From: Afipia sp. GAS231
GTDB lineage: Bacteria > Pseudomonadota > Alphaproteobacteria > Rhizobiales > Xanthobacteraceae
Length of the DNA: 64,000 bases
Assembly: GCF_900103365.1 (NCBI RefSeq)
Contig: NZ_LT629703.1
Span: 5,876,501-5,940,500, forward strand
Reading direction: 5' to 3'
Translations under genes and position numbers: made by a program
Shown here: piece by piece, positions 24,082-33,718 of the stretch
Layout of the letters: each line of letters opens with the position of its first letter
Position numbering within the stretch: position 1 is the first letter of the stretch
The notes under the pieces: model-generated
The model's input: the letters and a program-made list of their open reading frames with translations, nothing else
Told to the model about the DNA's origin: nothing
Databases searched by the model: none

Positions 24082-24531
24082 TCAATCATTCGCTTCCGGC
24101 GGTAGGAAATTCACTTCGTGCTCGGCCGAGATGCGCACGATTTCGGCGACGTCGGCCAGATTGTGCAACTGGTTGAACAGCGCTTCCAGCTTCTGCGTCG
24201 GCGAAACCCAGAATAGCGCCCGCGCCGGCTTGTCCGATTTGTTAAAATAGCCGTGTGGAATGCCGCGCGGCAACCGGACCAGGTCGCCGGCCTTGGCCTG
24301 CACCCAGACCCCGTCGAGCTTCAGGTCGAGGATACCGTCCTGCACCAGGATGAACTCTTCCTGAGTCGGATGGATATGAACAGGCACGAACTGGCCGGGA
24401 TCGCTATTGGTCTCGAACGCAAAGGTCGAGTCGGTGACGGCCTTTGGAAAATAGACCTGTCCAAGGATGTTCCAGGTCTTGCCGGAATAGCCGGTGCCGT
24501 TCCGCGTGATACCCTTTTCGAGCGCCGCCAT
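24082..24531 (-). CDS. Cupin domain protein, paralogue 1
   Basis: A 149-residue single-domain cupin: PVHIHPTQEEFILVQDG gives the first motif (HxH...E) and GDLVRLPRGIPHGYFNKSD the second (H). It is a clear paralogue of the cupin at 30445, sharing WNILGQ, GDLVRLP, PHG.FNKS and FWVSPT. It is divergent from the SDR gene, with an operator-like element between them. The reaction is unknown; a dioxygenase or isomerase role on an aromatic or ring-cleaved acid is possible. Confidence 0.8.
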   Translation of the reverse strand: MAALEKGITRNGTGYSGKTWNILGQVYFPKAVTDSTFAFETNSDPGQFVPVHIHPTQEEFILVQDGILDLKLDGVWVQAKAGDLVRLPRGIPHGYFNKSDKPARALFWVSPTQKLEALFNQLHNLADVAEIVRISAEHEVNFLPPEAND

Positions 24532-24609
24532 GCTGCCAATCCCTTGTCTGTTGCGGGGAGGAGGCTAGCCTCGGCCGGCTTTCTGTCAAGCATGCCGGGG
24601 CTTCCTTGC

Positions 24610-24633
24610 AATTGTTTGAAGTTTAAAATATAT
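24610..24633. promoter_or_regulatory. Aryl-CoA regulon operator-like element, copy 1
   Basis: AATTGTTTGAAGTTTAAAAT plus four bases (TATA-rich) matches the 24-bp element at 26445-26468 at 18 of 24 positions. It lies between the divergent cupin and SDR genes. Confidence 0.5.
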
Positions 24634-24661
24634 GCAGAAGTGTTCTTTCGAGGGCCAACGG

Positions 24662-25423
24662 ATGTCCAAACTGCCGCATTCCTCCCATGCGCTCGTCACC
24701 GGTGGCGGGCGGGGCATCGGCCGCGCGGTGGCGGCGGCCCTGACCGAGGCGGGGGCTGTGGTCACCATCGTCGGCCGCAATCGCGCTACGCTCGATGAAG
24801 CCGTCAAAGCGGGCGCGGCCAAATTCGCCGAAGTGGCTGATGTCGCCGACGAGGTTTCCGTCAGGTCCGCCATTGCCGTGGCTGCGGCGAGGCAACCGGT
24901 CGACATCCTGGTAGCCAATGCGGGCGCGGCCGAGTCCGCGCCCTTCGGCCGTTCTGACGCGGCGTTGTTCCAGCGGATGATGGACGTCAATTTCATGGGC
25001 GTGGTCCATGCCGCGCAGGCCGTGCTGCCTGGCATGATCGAGCGCCGGCGCGGCCGGATTGTCGCGATCGCGTCGACGGCGGGTCTCAAAGGCTACGCCT
25101 ATGTCAGCGCCTACAGCGCGGCCAAGCACGCGGTAATTGGGCTGGTTCGCTCGCTGGCGCTGGAGACGGCTAAGAGCGGCGTGACCGTCAATGCGGTCTG
25201 TCCCGGCTTCACCGAAACCGATCTGCTCGAAGGCTCGATCGACAACATCATCAAGAAGACCGGCCGCAGCCGCGAGCAGGCGATCGCGGAACTATCGAAG
25301 CACAATCCGCAAGCGCGCCTGGTGACGCCGCAGGAAGTCGCTGATGCCGTGCTGTGGCTGTGCGGCGAGGGTGCTGCCGCCATCACCGGGCAGGCCATCG
25401 CGGTGGCCGGCGGTGAGGTCTGA
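24662..25423 (+). CDS. SDR family oxidoreductase
   Basis: A 253-residue short-chain dehydrogenase: cofactor motif TGGGRGIGRAV, NAG motif (VANAGAAE), catalytic Ser in IASTAGLKG and YSAAK as the Tyr-Lys pair, and C-terminal PGFTETDLL. It fits the 3-hydroxyacyl-CoA/3-ketoacyl reductase type. ATG 24662 gives the family N terminus; the ATG at 24632 lies inside the operator-like element. The enoyl-CoA hydratase gene follows after 36 bp, suggesting the two act in successive beta-oxidation-like steps. Confidence 0.9.
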   Translation: MSKLPHSSHALVTGGGRGIGRAVAAALTEAGAVVTIVGRNRATLDEAVKAGAAKFAEVADVADEVSVRSAIAVAAARQPVDILVANAGAAESAPFGRSDAALFQRMMDVNFMGVVHAAQAVLPGMIERRRGRIVAIASTAGLKGYAYVSAYSAAKHAVIGLVRSLALETAKSGVTVNAVCPGFTETDLLEGSIDNIIKKTGRSREQAIAELSKHNPQARLVTPQEVADAVLWLCGEGAAAITGQAIAVAGGEV

Positions 25424-25459
25424 AGCGATAACAACAATAATGCCATCCAGGGAGAATCC

Positions 25460-26296
25460 ATGAGCAGACCCGCCAATCCCGTCACACTGCCGCTGGCGGA
25501 CTATTCGCCAAAACATTTCCTGCTCGCCGTGGTCGGCGGCGTTGCCACCGTGACGCTCAACCGTCCCGAACGGAAGAACCCGCTGACCTTCGAGAGCTAC
25601 CGCGAACTCACCGATTTCTTCCGCGCCTGCGCGATGGATGACGAGGTGAAGACCATCGTCGTGTCCGGCGCCGGCGGCAATTTCTCGTCCGGCGGCGACG
25701 TGTTCGAGATCATCGGCCCGCTGGTGCAGATGGATACCAAGGGCCTTACGGCGTTTACACGCATGACCGGCGATCTGGTCAAGGCGATGCGGGCCTGTCC
25801 GCAGCCGATCGTCGCCGCCGTCGAAGGCATCTGCGCCGGTGCAGGTGCGATCGTCGCCATGGCCTCCGACCTCAGGCTCGCCGCGTCAGGCGCCAAGGTC
25901 GCGTTCCTGTTCAACAAGGTCGGTCTGGCCGGTTGCGACATGGGCGCCTGCGCGATCCTGCCCCGCATCATCGGCCAGTCGCGCGCCTCCGAACTGCTCT
26001 ATACCGGCCGCTTCATGACTGCCGAGGAAGGCGAGCGCTGGGGCTTTTTCTCCAGGATCGTGACGCAGGACGCCGTGCTGGCACAAGCGCAACTGCTGGC
26101 GAAGCAGATTTCCGATGGCCCCACCTTCGCCAACACCATGACCAAGCGTATGCTGGCGATGGAATGGGCGATGTCGGTGGAAGAGGCGATCGAGGCCGAA
26201 GCGGTGGCGCAGGCGCTGTGCATGACCACGGAAGACTTTGCCCGGGCGTTCGAGGCGTTTTCCAACAAGCGAACGCCGGCGTTTCAGGGGAATTGA
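25460..26296 (+). CDS. Enoyl-CoA hydratase/isomerase family protein
   Basis: A 278-residue crotonase-fold protein: [23 protein letters not shown], oxyanion-hole segments [17 protein letters not shown] and [20 protein letters not shown], then [32 protein letters not shown]. It is parallel to the SDR gene. In an aryl-CoA pathway it could hydrate or hydrolytically open the reduced ring thioester. It ends in a REP-like element. Confidence 0.9.
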   Translation: MSRPANPVTLPLADYSPKHFLLAVVGGVATVTLNRPERKNPLTFESYRELTDFFRACAMDDEVKTIVVSGAGGNFSSGGDVFEIIGPLVQMDTKGLTAFTRMTGDLVKAMRACPQPIVAAVEGICAGAGAIVAMASDLRLAASGAKVAFLFNKVGLAGCDMGACAILPRIIGQSRASELLYTGRFMTAEEGERWGFFSRIVTQDAVLAQAQLLAKQISDGPTFANTMTKRMLAMEWAMSVEEAIEAEAVAQALCMTTEDFARAFEAFSNKRTPAFQGN

Positions 26297-26311
26297 GGGG
26301 GTGTTGTTGTT

Positions 26312-26416
26312 CCTCATGGTGAGGAGCGCGTCTTCGCGCGTCTCGAACCATGAGGCCCAACTGCCGATGCCGCCATCCTTCGAGACGCGGCCAAGTGGCC
26401 GCTCCTCAGGATGAGG
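26312..26416. repeat. REP-like element, family B
   Basis: Two hairpin-forming halves: CCTCATGGTGAGGAGCGCG to CTCGAACCATGAGG, then CATCCTTCGAGACGCGGCC to GCTCCTCAGGATGAGG. This type is common between genes of Bradyrhizobium relatives. It probably also terminates the hydratase transcript. Confidence 0.6.
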
Positions 26417-26444
26417 GCGGTGGGCGCCGAGGCACTTGCCGAAA

Positions 26445-26468
26445 AATTGTTTTAGGCTTAAAGTAATT
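26445..26468. promoter_or_regulatory. Aryl-CoA regulon operator-like element, copy 2
   Basis: An imperfect 24-bp palindrome with AATT at both ends; its core TTTTAGGCTTAAAGTAATT (26450-26468) is the exact reverse complement of 33719-33737. It lies 34 bp before the bifunctional flavoprotein gene. Confidence 0.65.
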
Positions 26469-26501
26469 CCAATGACCCGATAGCCTGCTTCGGAGGCGCT
26501 G

Positions 26502-28850
26502 ATGAAGATCGCGATAATCGGTGGCGGACCGGCCGGTCTCTATGCCGCGATCCTTTTGAAGAAGCAGCGGCCGCAGGCCGAGATCACGGTCCATGAGCGC
26601 AACCGCGCCGACGACACCTTCGGCTTCGGCGTGGTGTTCTCCGACGCGACGTTGGACAACTTCGAAAAGTACGATCCGCCGAGCTACCGCCGCATCACCC
26701 AGGAATTCGCCTATTGGGACGATATTGCCGTGCATTTCCGCGGCACCGTGCACCGGGTCGGCGGCAACGGTTTTTGCGGCTGCTCGCGCCGCATGCTGCT
26801 GTTGATCCTGCAGGAGCGCGCCCGCGAACTCGGCGTGACGCTGCAATTCGAATCCGATATCGATGACGAGAGCAGGTTCGCCGACGCCGATCTCGTGGTG
26901 CTGGCCGACGGCATCAACAGCCGCTTTCGCGACAAATACGTCGATCATTTTCAGCCCGAAGTCGACCTGCGCTCCAACAAGTTCGCCTGGATGGGCTCGA
27001 CCCGGCCGCTCGATGCCTTCACCTTCATCTTCCAGGAAACCGAGTGGGGTCCGTTCATCGCCCACGCCTATCAATACGAGGCCGGCCGCTCGACCTGGAT
27101 TTTCGAGACCGATGCCGAGACGTTTGCGCGGGCCGGGCTGGAAAGGCTGAGCGAACGGCAATCCGCCGACCGCATGGCGGAGATCTTCGGCTGGTTCCTC
27201 GACGGCCATCCGCTGCTGACCAACCGTTCGATGTGGCGCAATTTCCCGATGATCCGCAGCCAACGCTGGGTCAAAGGCAACATGGTGCTGCTCGGCGACG
27301 CCAAGGCGACCGCACATTTCTCGATCGGCTCGGGCACCAAGCTCGCGATGGAAGACGCGATCGCGCTCAGCGATGCGATGGCGCAGGCGCCGACGGTGGA
27401 GGGCGCGTTACAGAAGTACGAGCACGGGCGGCGCGAGGAGGTCGAGAAGACCCAGCACGCCGCCGACGTGTCGCTGGTCTGGTTCGAGCATGTCGACCGT
27501 TTCTGGGATTTCGATCCCGTGCAGTTCGCCTTCGGCGTCATGACCCGCGCCAAGGCCATCACCTACGATAACCTGACACTGCGGGCGCCGGAGTTCGTCC
27601 GCGAGGTCGACAAGGCCTTTGCGAAACAAGTCCGCGCCAAGGGGTTTGACGTCGATACTGCAAAGCCCGTGGCGCCGATGTTCCAGCCGCTCAGGTTGCG
27701 CGAGATGGAAGTCGCGAACCGCGCGGTGGTGTCGCCGATGTGCATGTACTCGGCAAACGAGGGCGTGCCCGGCGATTTTCATCTGGTGCATTACGGCTCG
27801 CGTGCGATCGGTGGCGCCGGACTTTTGTTCACCGAGATGACCTGTGTCGGCCGCGACGCCCGGATCACGCCCGGCTGCACCGGGTTGTGGAACGACGAGC
27901 AGCAGGCGGCGTGGACGCGGATCGTCGATTTCGTTCACGCCAATTCCGCCGCGAAAATCTGCCTGCAACTCGGGCACGCCGGCCGCAAGGGCGCGACCAA
28001 ACTGATGTGGGAAGGCATGGACCGGCCGCTGGAGCAGGGCGGCTGGGACACGGTGTCGGCGTCGTCGATCCCGTACTTTCCGGACAGCCAGGTGCCGCGC
28101 GAGATGGATCGCGCGGCGATGGATCAGGTCAAGGCCGAGTTCGTTGCGGCAACCGAGCGCGGCAACGTCTGCGGCTTCGACATGCTGGAGCTGCACTGCG
28201 CCCATGGCTATCTGCTGGCGAGTTTCATCTCGCCGCTGACCAACACGCGCAGCGACGACTACGGCGGCGCGCTCGCCAATCGGCTGCGTTATCCCCTGGA
28301 AGTGTTCGCGGCGATGCGCGCGGCCTGGCCTGCGCACAAGCCGATGTCGGTGCGCATTTCCGCGACCGACTGGGCCGAGGGCGGCATCACCGGCGGCGAT
28401 GCGGTCGCGGTCGCGCGCGCGTTCGGCGAGGCCGGCGTCGACCTGATCGACGTGTCGACTGGCCAGACCGTGCGCGACGCGCAGCCTGTCTACGGACGGA
28501 TGTTTCAGACCCCGTTCTCCGAACAGGTCCGGAATGAGGCCCGGGTTGCCACCATGTGCGTCGGCAACATCACGACGTCAGACCAGGTCAACACCATCCT
28601 CGCCGCCGGGCGCGCCGACCTGGTGGCGCTGGGCCGGCCGCATCTGGTCGATCCGTCGTTCACGCTGCGGGCGGCGGCCTGGTACGGCGCCGAGGTGGCC
28701 TGTCCGCCGCAATATCTGCCGGGCAAGGAGCAGATCTTCCGCAACAGCGTCCGCGACCGGCAGGATTTCGACGACCTCAAAATTAAGGGTAAGCCGAAAA
28801 CCCGCGCCGAGCTGAAAGCCGAGGCAACAAAGCCGCTTGCAGCGGAATAG
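26502..28850 (+). CDS. Bifunctional aryl-CoA hydroxylase/oxidoreductase (2-aminobenzoyl-CoA monooxygenase/reductase type)
   Basis: A 782-residue fusion. Residues 1-~385 are a flavin monooxygenase of the p-hydroxybenzoate hydroxylase class ([44 protein letters not shown]). Residues ~390-760 are an Old Yellow Enzyme domain ([36 protein letters not shown]). This architecture is that of 2-aminobenzoyl-CoA monooxygenase/reductase, which hydroxylates and reduces the ring of anthraniloyl-CoA; databases also call it salicylyl-CoA 5-hydroxylase/oxidoreductase. The linked aryl-CoA ligase and RidA genes favour the anthraniloyl-CoA route. The operator-like element upstream ties it to the ligase. Confidence 0.9.
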   Translation: MKIAIIGGGPAGLYAAILLKKQRPQAEITVHERNRADDTFGFGVVFSDATLDNFEKYDPPSYRRITQEFAYWDDIAVHFRGTVHRVGGNGFCGCSRRMLLLILQERARELGVTLQFESDIDDESRFADADLVVLADGINSRFRDKYVDHFQPEVDLRSNKFAWMGSTRPLDAFTFIFQETEWGPFIAHAYQYEAGRSTWIFETDAETFARAGLERLSERQSADRMAEIFGWFLDGHPLLTNRSMWRNFPMIRSQRWVKGNMVLLGDAKATAHFSIGSGTKLAMEDAIALSDAMAQAPTVEGALQKYEHGRREEVEKTQHAADVSLVWFEHVDRFWDFDPVQFAFGVMTRAKAITYDNLTLRAPEFVREVDKAFAKQVRAKGFDVDTAKPVAPMFQPLRLREMEVANRAVVSPMCMYSANEGVPGDFHLVHYGSRAIGGAGLLFTEMTCVGRDARITPGCTGLWNDEQQAAWTRIVDFVHANSAAKICLQLGHAGRKGATKLMWEGMDRPLEQGGWDTVSASSIPYFPDSQVPREMDRAAMDQVKAEFVAATERGNVCGFDMLELHCAHGYLLASFISPLTNTRSDDYGGALANRLRYPLEVFAAMRAAWPAHKPMSVRISATDWAEGGITGGDAVAVARAFGEAGVDLIDVSTGQTVRDAQPVYGRMFQTPFSEQVRNEARVATMCVGNITTSDQVNTILAAGRADLVALGRPHLVDPSFTLRAAAWYGAEVACPPQYLPGKEQIFRNSVRDRQDFDDLKIKGKPKTRAELKAEATKPLAAE

Positions 28851-28872
28851 GCCGGGTGGCACGCTCTATCGC

Positions 28873-29008
28873 TCCCTCGCCCCGCGCTTGCGGGGAGAGG
28901 GTTGGGGTGAGGGGCTCTCTCCGCGAGCAAGAACGCGGTGAGTGCGGCCCCCCCTCACCCGGATCGCAATGGCGATCCGACCTCTCCCCGTAAGCGGGGA
29001 GAGGTGAG
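28873..29008. repeat. REP-like element, family C
   Basis: Two G/C-rich hairpins: CCCTCGCCCCGCGCTTGCGG followed by GGAGAGGG, and CCTCTCCCCGTAAGCGGGGA followed by GAGG, in inverted order around a spacer. It fills the gap between the two flavoprotein genes. A short in-frame extension of the next gene through it is not counted as coding. Confidence 0.65.
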
Positions 29009-29051
29009 TAAGAACCGCGGTTTTGAGTTTGCGTTGAGTGGAGTTGGGCGG

Positions 29052-30302
29052 ATGAAAGCGATCATCGTCGGAGGCGGCATCGGGGGCCTTACCACGGCGC
29101 TGATGCTGCGTGCGCGCGGCATCGACTGCGAATTGTTCGAACAGTCCGATACCATCCGCGAACTCGGCGTCGGCATCAACACGCTGCCGCATGCGATCCG
29201 CGAACTTGCCGGACTCGGGCTGCTGGACCGGCTGGACGCGGCCGCAATCCGCACCGATGAACTGTATTATCTCAACCGTCACGGCCAGGAGGTCTGGCGC
29301 GAGCCGCGCGGCCTCGGCGCCGGTCACGACGTGCCGCAATTTTCGATCCACCGTGGGCGCCTGCAAGGCGTCATTCACCGCGCCGTCGAGGAGCGACTGG
29401 GCGAGGGGGCGATCCACACCGGTTGCCGGCTCGGCGCCTTTGCGCAGCATGAAGGCGGCGTGATCGCCCATTTCTTCGACCGCACCGGAGCGCACGTCGA
29501 GACCGCGCAGGGTGATGTCTTGATCGGCGCCGACGGCATTCATTCGCGCGTGCGCGAGATGCTGTTTCCGGACGAGGGGCCGCCGTGCTGGAACGGCCTG
29601 ATGCTGTGGCGCGGTGCCCGCGACTGGCCTTCCTTCCTGACCGGCAGTTCGATGATCGTCGCCGGCGGACTGCATGCCAAGGTCGTGGTCTATCCGATCG
29701 CCGAAGGATCGAGCCCGGCGAACCGGCTGACCAACTGGGCGGTTCTGGTCAAGGTCGGCGAAAACAACGCCACGCCGCCAAGGCGCGAGGACTGGTCGCG
29801 CATCGGCAAGCGCGAGGAACTGATGCCGCATGTCGAGCGGTTCAAGGTGCCGTATGTCGATGTGCGCAGCCTGATCTCGGCGACGCCGGAATTTTACGAA
29901 TACCCGTGCTGTGACCGCGATCCCTTGCCGTACTGGACCTGGGGCCGCGTCACGCTGCTCGGCGACGCCGCGCATCCGATGTATCCGGTCGGTTCGAATG
30001 GTGCGTCGCAGGCGATCCTCGACGCCCGCGCGCTCGCGGATTCGCTGGCGCATGCCGAACATCCGCGTCAGGCGCTGCTGGCCTATGAGGCGAAGCGCCT
30101 GCCGATGACGGCCGACATCGTGCGCTCGAACCGCCGCGGCGGGCCCGAGGGCGTGATCGACGCCGTCGAGCAACTGGCGCCCGATGGCTTTACCGATATC
30201 GAGAAGGTGCTGAGCCACGCCCAGCGCGAGGCCATCGTGCGGGGGTATGCGTCGAAGGCGGGCTTTGCGGCGCCGACGCTGGGGCTGGCGGCGGTTAGGT
30301 AG
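29052..30302 (+). CDS. FAD-dependent aromatic monooxygenase
   Basis: A 416-residue class A flavin monooxygenase: IIVGGGIGGLTTALML (FAD), VLIGADGIHSRVR (DG motif) and VTLLGDAAHPMYPVGSNGAS (GD motif). The overall type is the salicylate hydroxylase/PhzS-like group. ATG 29052 is at the start of homology; the frame upstream runs through a REP element. It follows the bifunctional flavoprotein in the same direction. Its substrate may be an intermediate or side product of the aryl-CoA pathway. Confidence 0.87.
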   Translation: MKAIIVGGGIGGLTTALMLRARGIDCELFEQSDTIRELGVGINTLPHAIRELAGLGLLDRLDAAAIRTDELYYLNRHGQEVWREPRGLGAGHDVPQFSIHRGRLQGVIHRAVEERLGEGAIHTGCRLGAFAQHEGGVIAHFFDRTGAHVETAQGDVLIGADGIHSRVREMLFPDEGPPCWNGLMLWRGARDWPSFLTGSSMIVAGGLHAKVVVYPIAEGSSPANRLTNWAVLVKVGENNATPPRREDWSRIGKREELMPHVERFKVPYVDVRSLISATPEFYEYPCCDRDPLPYWTWGRVTLLGDAAHPMYPVGSNGASQAILDARALADSLAHAEHPRQALLAYEAKRLPMTADIVRSNRRGGPEGVIDAVEQLAPDGFTDIEKVLSHAQREAIVRGYASKAGFAAPTLGLAAVR

Positions 30303-30304
30303 TC

Positions 30305-30427
30305 GTCATGGCCGGGCATAGCCGTCCGCAGGACGGCGTCGCTTCCGCTCGCCTATGACCCGGCCATCCACGACGCTTCATCGCGACAAAGACGTGGATG
30401 CCCGGGTCAAGCCCGGGCATGACGAGG
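30305..30427. repeat. REP-like element, family D
   Basis: Contains ATGGCCGGGCATAGCCGTCC, GCCTATGACCCGGCCAT and the hairpin ATGCCCGGGTCAAGCCCGGG followed by CAT. It sits between convergent genes and probably ends both transcripts. Confidence 0.6.
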
Positions 30428-30444
30428 TTAGAGACCTGTATCCC

Positions 30445-30900
30445 TCACGCGCCCGGAGGCGGCGGCAGGAAGTGGATGTTGTGCTCGGCCGCCAGCGCCA
30501 CCACGGCGTCCGGGGTCTGTTCCTTCATGTTGTGGATGCCCCAGAACAGATCGTAGAGCCGGCGCGTCGGCGACACCCAGAACAGCGTCTTGGCGGTGCG
30601 GCCGGACTTGTTGAAGATGCCGTGCGGCTTGCCCATCGGCAGGCGTACGAGATCGCCGGGCGCACCTTGCGTTTCGGCGCCGTCGAGGAAAAAGTCGAGC
30701 TTGCCCTCGAGGATGTAGAGATACTCGTCCTGATCGGGGTGAATATGCGGCGGCACGAAGGTGTCGGGCGGGAAGGTCGCATGCCATGAGAAGGAATGCT
30801 CAGTGACGTGCTTCGGCACATAGGTCTGGCCGAGGATGTTCCAGGAGATGCCCTGCATGCCCTCATTGGCCCGGGTGATCCCGACGATTTCGGTTTTCAT
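30445..30900 (-). CDS. Cupin domain protein, paralogue 2
   Basis: A 151-residue cupin: FVPPHIHPDQDEYLYILEGKLDFFLDG (HxH...E) and PGDLVRLPMGKPHGIFNKSG (second His). It is paralogous to the cupin at 24082, with the same SWNILGQ start and the same FWVSPT and ending block (AEHN.HFLPP). It follows the LivK-like gene by 21 bp on the same strand. Two related cupins in one catabolic region suggest successive or alternative substrates; the function is unknown. Confidence 0.82.
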   Translation of the reverse strand: MKTEIVGITRANEGMQGISWNILGQTYVPKHVTEHSFSWHATFPPDTFVPPHIHPDQDEYLYILEGKLDFFLDGAETQGAPGDLVRLPMGKPHGIFNKSGRTAKTLFWVSPTRRLYDLFWGIHNMKEQTPDAVVALAAEHNIHFLPPPPGA

Positions 30901-30921
30901 GGTATCGTTCCCTTCCGATTG

Positions 30922-32094
30922 TCATTTCGCGGCGCAGTCCTTGGCGTAGCGGTCGCCGTAATTCGAAAACACCTTTTCGACGATCTCGGTCTGGAATTTG
31001 CCGTCCGCGCGCTTTGCCACTTTGGTCAGATAGAAGTTCTGGATCGGATAGCCGTTGTTGTTGAACTTGAAGTCGCCGCGCAGCGACGTGAAGTCGGCCT
31101 TCTTCAGCGCCGCCGCTACCGCGTCCTTGTTGGTGAGGTCGCCCTTCACGGCTTTGACCGCGCTGTCGATCAGCAGCGCCGCATCGTAGCCCTGCATCGC
31201 ATAGGTGCCAGGCACGCCGTTATAGGCGGCCTCGTAGGCGGCCACGAACTTCTTGCTTTGCGGGTTGTCGAGATCCGGCGCCCAGTTGGCGCCGCCGAAC
31301 ATGCCGACCGCGGCGTCCTGCTGCGCCGGCAGCGTCGATTCATCGACGGTGAATGCGGAGAGCACCGGAATCTTGTCGGCGAGGCCGGCCTGCCGGTACT
31401 GCTTGACGAGACCGACGCCCATGCCGCCCGGCATGAAGGTGAACAGCGCGTCGGGCTTGGCGGACGCGATCTTGGTCAGCTCGACCTGGAAGTCGAGCGT
31501 ACCGAGCGGCATGTAGCTCTCTTCGACGATCTCGCCCTTGTAGTCGAGCTTGAAGCCGGCGGCGGAATCCTTGCCGGCCTGGTAGTTCGGCACCAGCACA
31601 TAGACGCGCTTGTAGCCGCGATCCTGCGCCACCTTGCCGAGGATCTCGTGCACCTGGTCGTTCTGGTACGAGGTGACATAGAAGAACGGGCTGCACTCCT
31701 TGCCGGCGTAGCTGGACGGTCCGGCATTCGGGCTGATCAGGAACGTCTTGTTCTCGGTGACCGGCCGATGAATCGCCTGCAGGATGTTGGAGAAGATCGG
31801 CCCGACGACGAAGTCGACCTTGTCGCGTTCCAAGAGCCCCTTGACCTTGGTCACGGCGCCGTCCGGCTTCAGTTCGTCGTCGACGACCACGACCTCGACG
31901 TCCTTGCCGGCCATCTTGCCGCCGAGATCCTTGATCGCGAGCTGAAAACCGTCGCGCGATTGCTGGCCGAGGCCGGCGGCGGGACCGGACAAGGTCACGA
32001 TTACGCCGATCTTGACCTTCTCCTGCGCGATAGCCGGACCGGCGGCGACACCGAGCAGGACGGCAAGTCCGGCCAGCTTCAACGACTGCTTCAT
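30922..32094 (-). CDS. LivK-type ABC transporter substrate-binding protein
   Basis: A 390-residue type I periplasmic binding protein. The signal peptide MKQSLKLAGLAVLLGVAAGPAIAQ is followed by KVKIGVIVTLSGPAAGLGQQSRDGFQLAI, FLISPNAGPSSYAGKECSPFF and YGTYAMQGYDAALLIDSAVKA-type segments. AAAGGAG upstream fixes ATG 32094. No permease or ATPase genes adjoin it. It is divergent from the MarR gene with an operator-like element between them, so aromatic acid uptake is a reasonable inference. Confidence 0.92.
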   Translation of the reverse strand: MKQSLKLAGLAVLLGVAAGPAIAQEKVKIGVIVTLSGPAAGLGQQSRDGFQLAIKDLGGKMAGKDVEVVVVDDELKPDGAVTKVKGLLERDKVDFVVGPIFSNILQAIHRPVTENKTFLISPNAGPSSYAGKECSPFFYVTSYQNDQVHEILGKVAQDRGYKRVYVLVPNYQAGKDSAAGFKLDYKGEIVEESYMPLGTLDFQVELTKIASAKPDALFTFMPGGMGVGLVKQYRQAGLADKIPVLSAFTVDESTLPAQQDAAVGMFGGANWAPDLDNPQSKKFVAAYEAAYNGVPGTYAMQGYDAALLIDSAVKAVKGDLTNKDAVAAALKKADFTSLRGDFKFNNNGYPIQNFYLTKVAKRADGKFQTEIVEKVFSNYGDRYAKDCAAK

Positions 32095-32227
32095 GGCAAC
32101 TCCTTTGTTCGGCCGGTACGCGGCCGAAAACCACGCCACACCAATATTCGAGCGGCAGCTTATTCTGATGATGACCGCACCTGCAAGCTGCGCAAGCTCG
32201 CCGGCCGGATCATGCAAGCCGTGCGCC

Positions 32228-32251
32228 AATTGCTTGAACCCTAAAGAAATC
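32228..32251. promoter_or_regulatory. Aryl-CoA regulon operator-like element, copy 3
   Basis: AATTGCTTGAACCCTAAAGA plus AATC matches the 26445 element at 17 of 24 positions. It lies 66 bp before the MarR gene and 133 bp before the divergent LivK-like gene, the expected place for an autoregulatory site. Confidence 0.5.
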
Positions 32252-32317
32252 TGGACAATCCCCCCAAGCTGCGGTCTGTTCGTATTTCCGCGATATCCAA
32301 GCAGCCAAGATTGCACC

Positions 32318-32812
32318 ATGATTCTTGATTCAGAGACCAAGGCCACCGAACTCCCGGACGATCACAGGGATGAAATCAGGCTTTGGCTGCGATTGCTGAC
32401 CTGCACCACCCTGATCGAAGGCGAGGTCCGCAGCCGCTTGCGCGAGCGTTTCGACGTCACGCTGCCGCGCTTCGACCTGATGGCCCAGCTCGACAAGGTG
32501 CCCGAGGGCATGACGCTGTCGGACGTTTCGAAGCGGATGATGGTGTCGAACGGCAACGTCACCGGCCTCGTCGAGCGTCTCGTTGAGTCCGGACACCTCG
32601 ACCGCCGCACCTCGGACTCCGATCGCCGCGTCCAGGTGATCCGCCTGACCAAGGCCGGCCGCGCCGAATTCCGCAAGATGGCGGCGGAGCACGAGTTATG
32701 GATATCAGATATTTTTGGCGATCTGACGCCGAAGGATGTTCGCGAATTGATGCGGCTCCTGGCCAAGACCAAGGGCTCGGCGCAGAAGTCTGCGAAAGCG
32801 CGGACGGCCTAG
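32318..32812 (+). CDS. MarR family transcriptional regulator
   Basis: A 164-residue winged-helix regulator: LPRFDLMAQLDKVPEGMTLSDVSKRMMVSNGNVTGLVERL forms the recognition helix region, and the wing is SGHLDRRTSDSDRRVQVIRLTKAGR. MarR proteins beside aryl-CoA ligase genes commonly sense the CoA thioester and repress the pathway. The gene is divergent from a LivK-like gene and precedes the hydrolase/ligase genes, making it the best candidate to bind the four-copy element. ATG 32318 is the first start that gives a standard length. Confidence 0.9.
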   Translation: MILDSETKATELPDDHRDEIRLWLRLLTCTTLIEGEVRSRLRERFDVTLPRFDLMAQLDKVPEGMTLSDVSKRMMVSNGNVTGLVERLVESGHLDRRTSDSDRRVQVIRLTKAGRAEFRKMAAEHELWISDIFGDLTPKDVRELMRLLAKTKGSAQKSAKARTA

Positions 32813-32846
32813 CGGCAGCGCTTCGATTATCGCATGAGGTGTTCCG

Positions 32847-33671
32847 TTGAACGCGGATGTGGACTACGAGGTCGAATACAATAATCGCGCACGGGTGCCG
32901 GAAAATCCGGCGATCATGGCCAGCTGGGCGCGCGATGCGCAGGCCTATCGCGAGGCGCATCGGGGCCGCTTGAAAGTGCTGGCGTACGGTCCAGGCGAAC
33001 GCCACCGCATCGATCTGTTTTCCGGCGATGGTGCCGGCGCCATCGTCGTCTTCATTCACGGCGGCTACTGGCAGGCGCTCGATGGCCCTTTCTTCAGCCA
33101 TCTCGCCGGCGGGCTGAACGCCCATGGCATCGACGTCGCAGTGCCGAGCTACGATCTTTGCCCCGCTGTCTCGATCGCAGACATCATCGAGCAAATGCGC
33201 AGCGCAACGCGCGAGCTCGCAAAGCTCGGACGGCCGCTGGTCATCAGCGGCCATTCCGCCGGCGGCCATCTCGCCGCCTGCCTGCTGGCAACCGACTGGC
33301 GCGCGCTCGATCGCTCATTGCCGGAAGATCTGGTGACGGCGGCCTACACCATATCGGGCCTGTTCGACCTGCGGCCGCTGGTGCCGACCTCCATCAACAC
33401 GGCGCTGAAGCTCGATGACACATCGGCGAAAGCGGTCAGCCCCTTGTTCTGGAAGGCTCCCGTACGCGGCACGCTCGATGCGGTGGTCGGCGGCAACGAA
33501 AGCGCCGAATATTTCCGGCAGAGCCGGATCATTGTCGATGCCTGGGGCGCGGCGGGCCTGGCGACGCGGTTTGGCGCTGTCCCCGAGGCCAACCATTTCA
33601 CCGCGATCGCGCCGCTGGCCGACGCCGGCTCGCCGATGACGCTACGGCTGAAGCAACTGGCCGGGCGCTGA
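32847..33671 (+). CDS. Alpha/beta hydrolase (arylformamidase-like)
   Basis: A 274-residue hydrolase with the HGGYWQ oxyanion motif, nucleophile GHSAGGH, and the catalytic His in ANHFTAI. The HGGYW signature is typical of arylformamidase-like (kynurenine formamidase) hydrolases and related carbamate/ester hydrolases. Kynurenine formamidase leads towards anthranilate, which suits the neighbouring aryl-CoA genes, but no tryptophan dioxygenase or kynureninase gene is seen. The TTG start at 32847 has GAGGTG upstream. Confidence 0.82.
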   Translation: MNADVDYEVEYNNRARVPENPAIMASWARDAQAYREAHRGRLKVLAYGPGERHRIDLFSGDGAGAIVVFIHGGYWQALDGPFFSHLAGGLNAHGIDVAVPSYDLCPAVSIADIIEQMRSATRELAKLGRPLVISGHSAGGHLAACLLATDWRALDRSLPEDLVTAAYTISGLFDLRPLVPTSINTALKLDDTSAKAVSPLFWKAPVRGTLDAVVGGNESAEYFRQSRIIVDAWGAAGLATRFGAVPEANHFTAIAPLADAGSPMTLRLKQLAGR

Positions 33672-33718
33672 ATTCTCCGTAAAAATCTTCGGGAGGGCCA
33701 GATTCCACCCTTGCGCCA

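Noticed and set aside
26502..28850. A salicylate/gentisyl-CoA pathway as the main role of the bifunctional enzyme
   Set aside because: Not excluded, but no gentisate dioxygenase-sized cupin or thioesterase is present, while RidA and an arylformamidase-like hydrolase favour a nitrogen-containing substrate.
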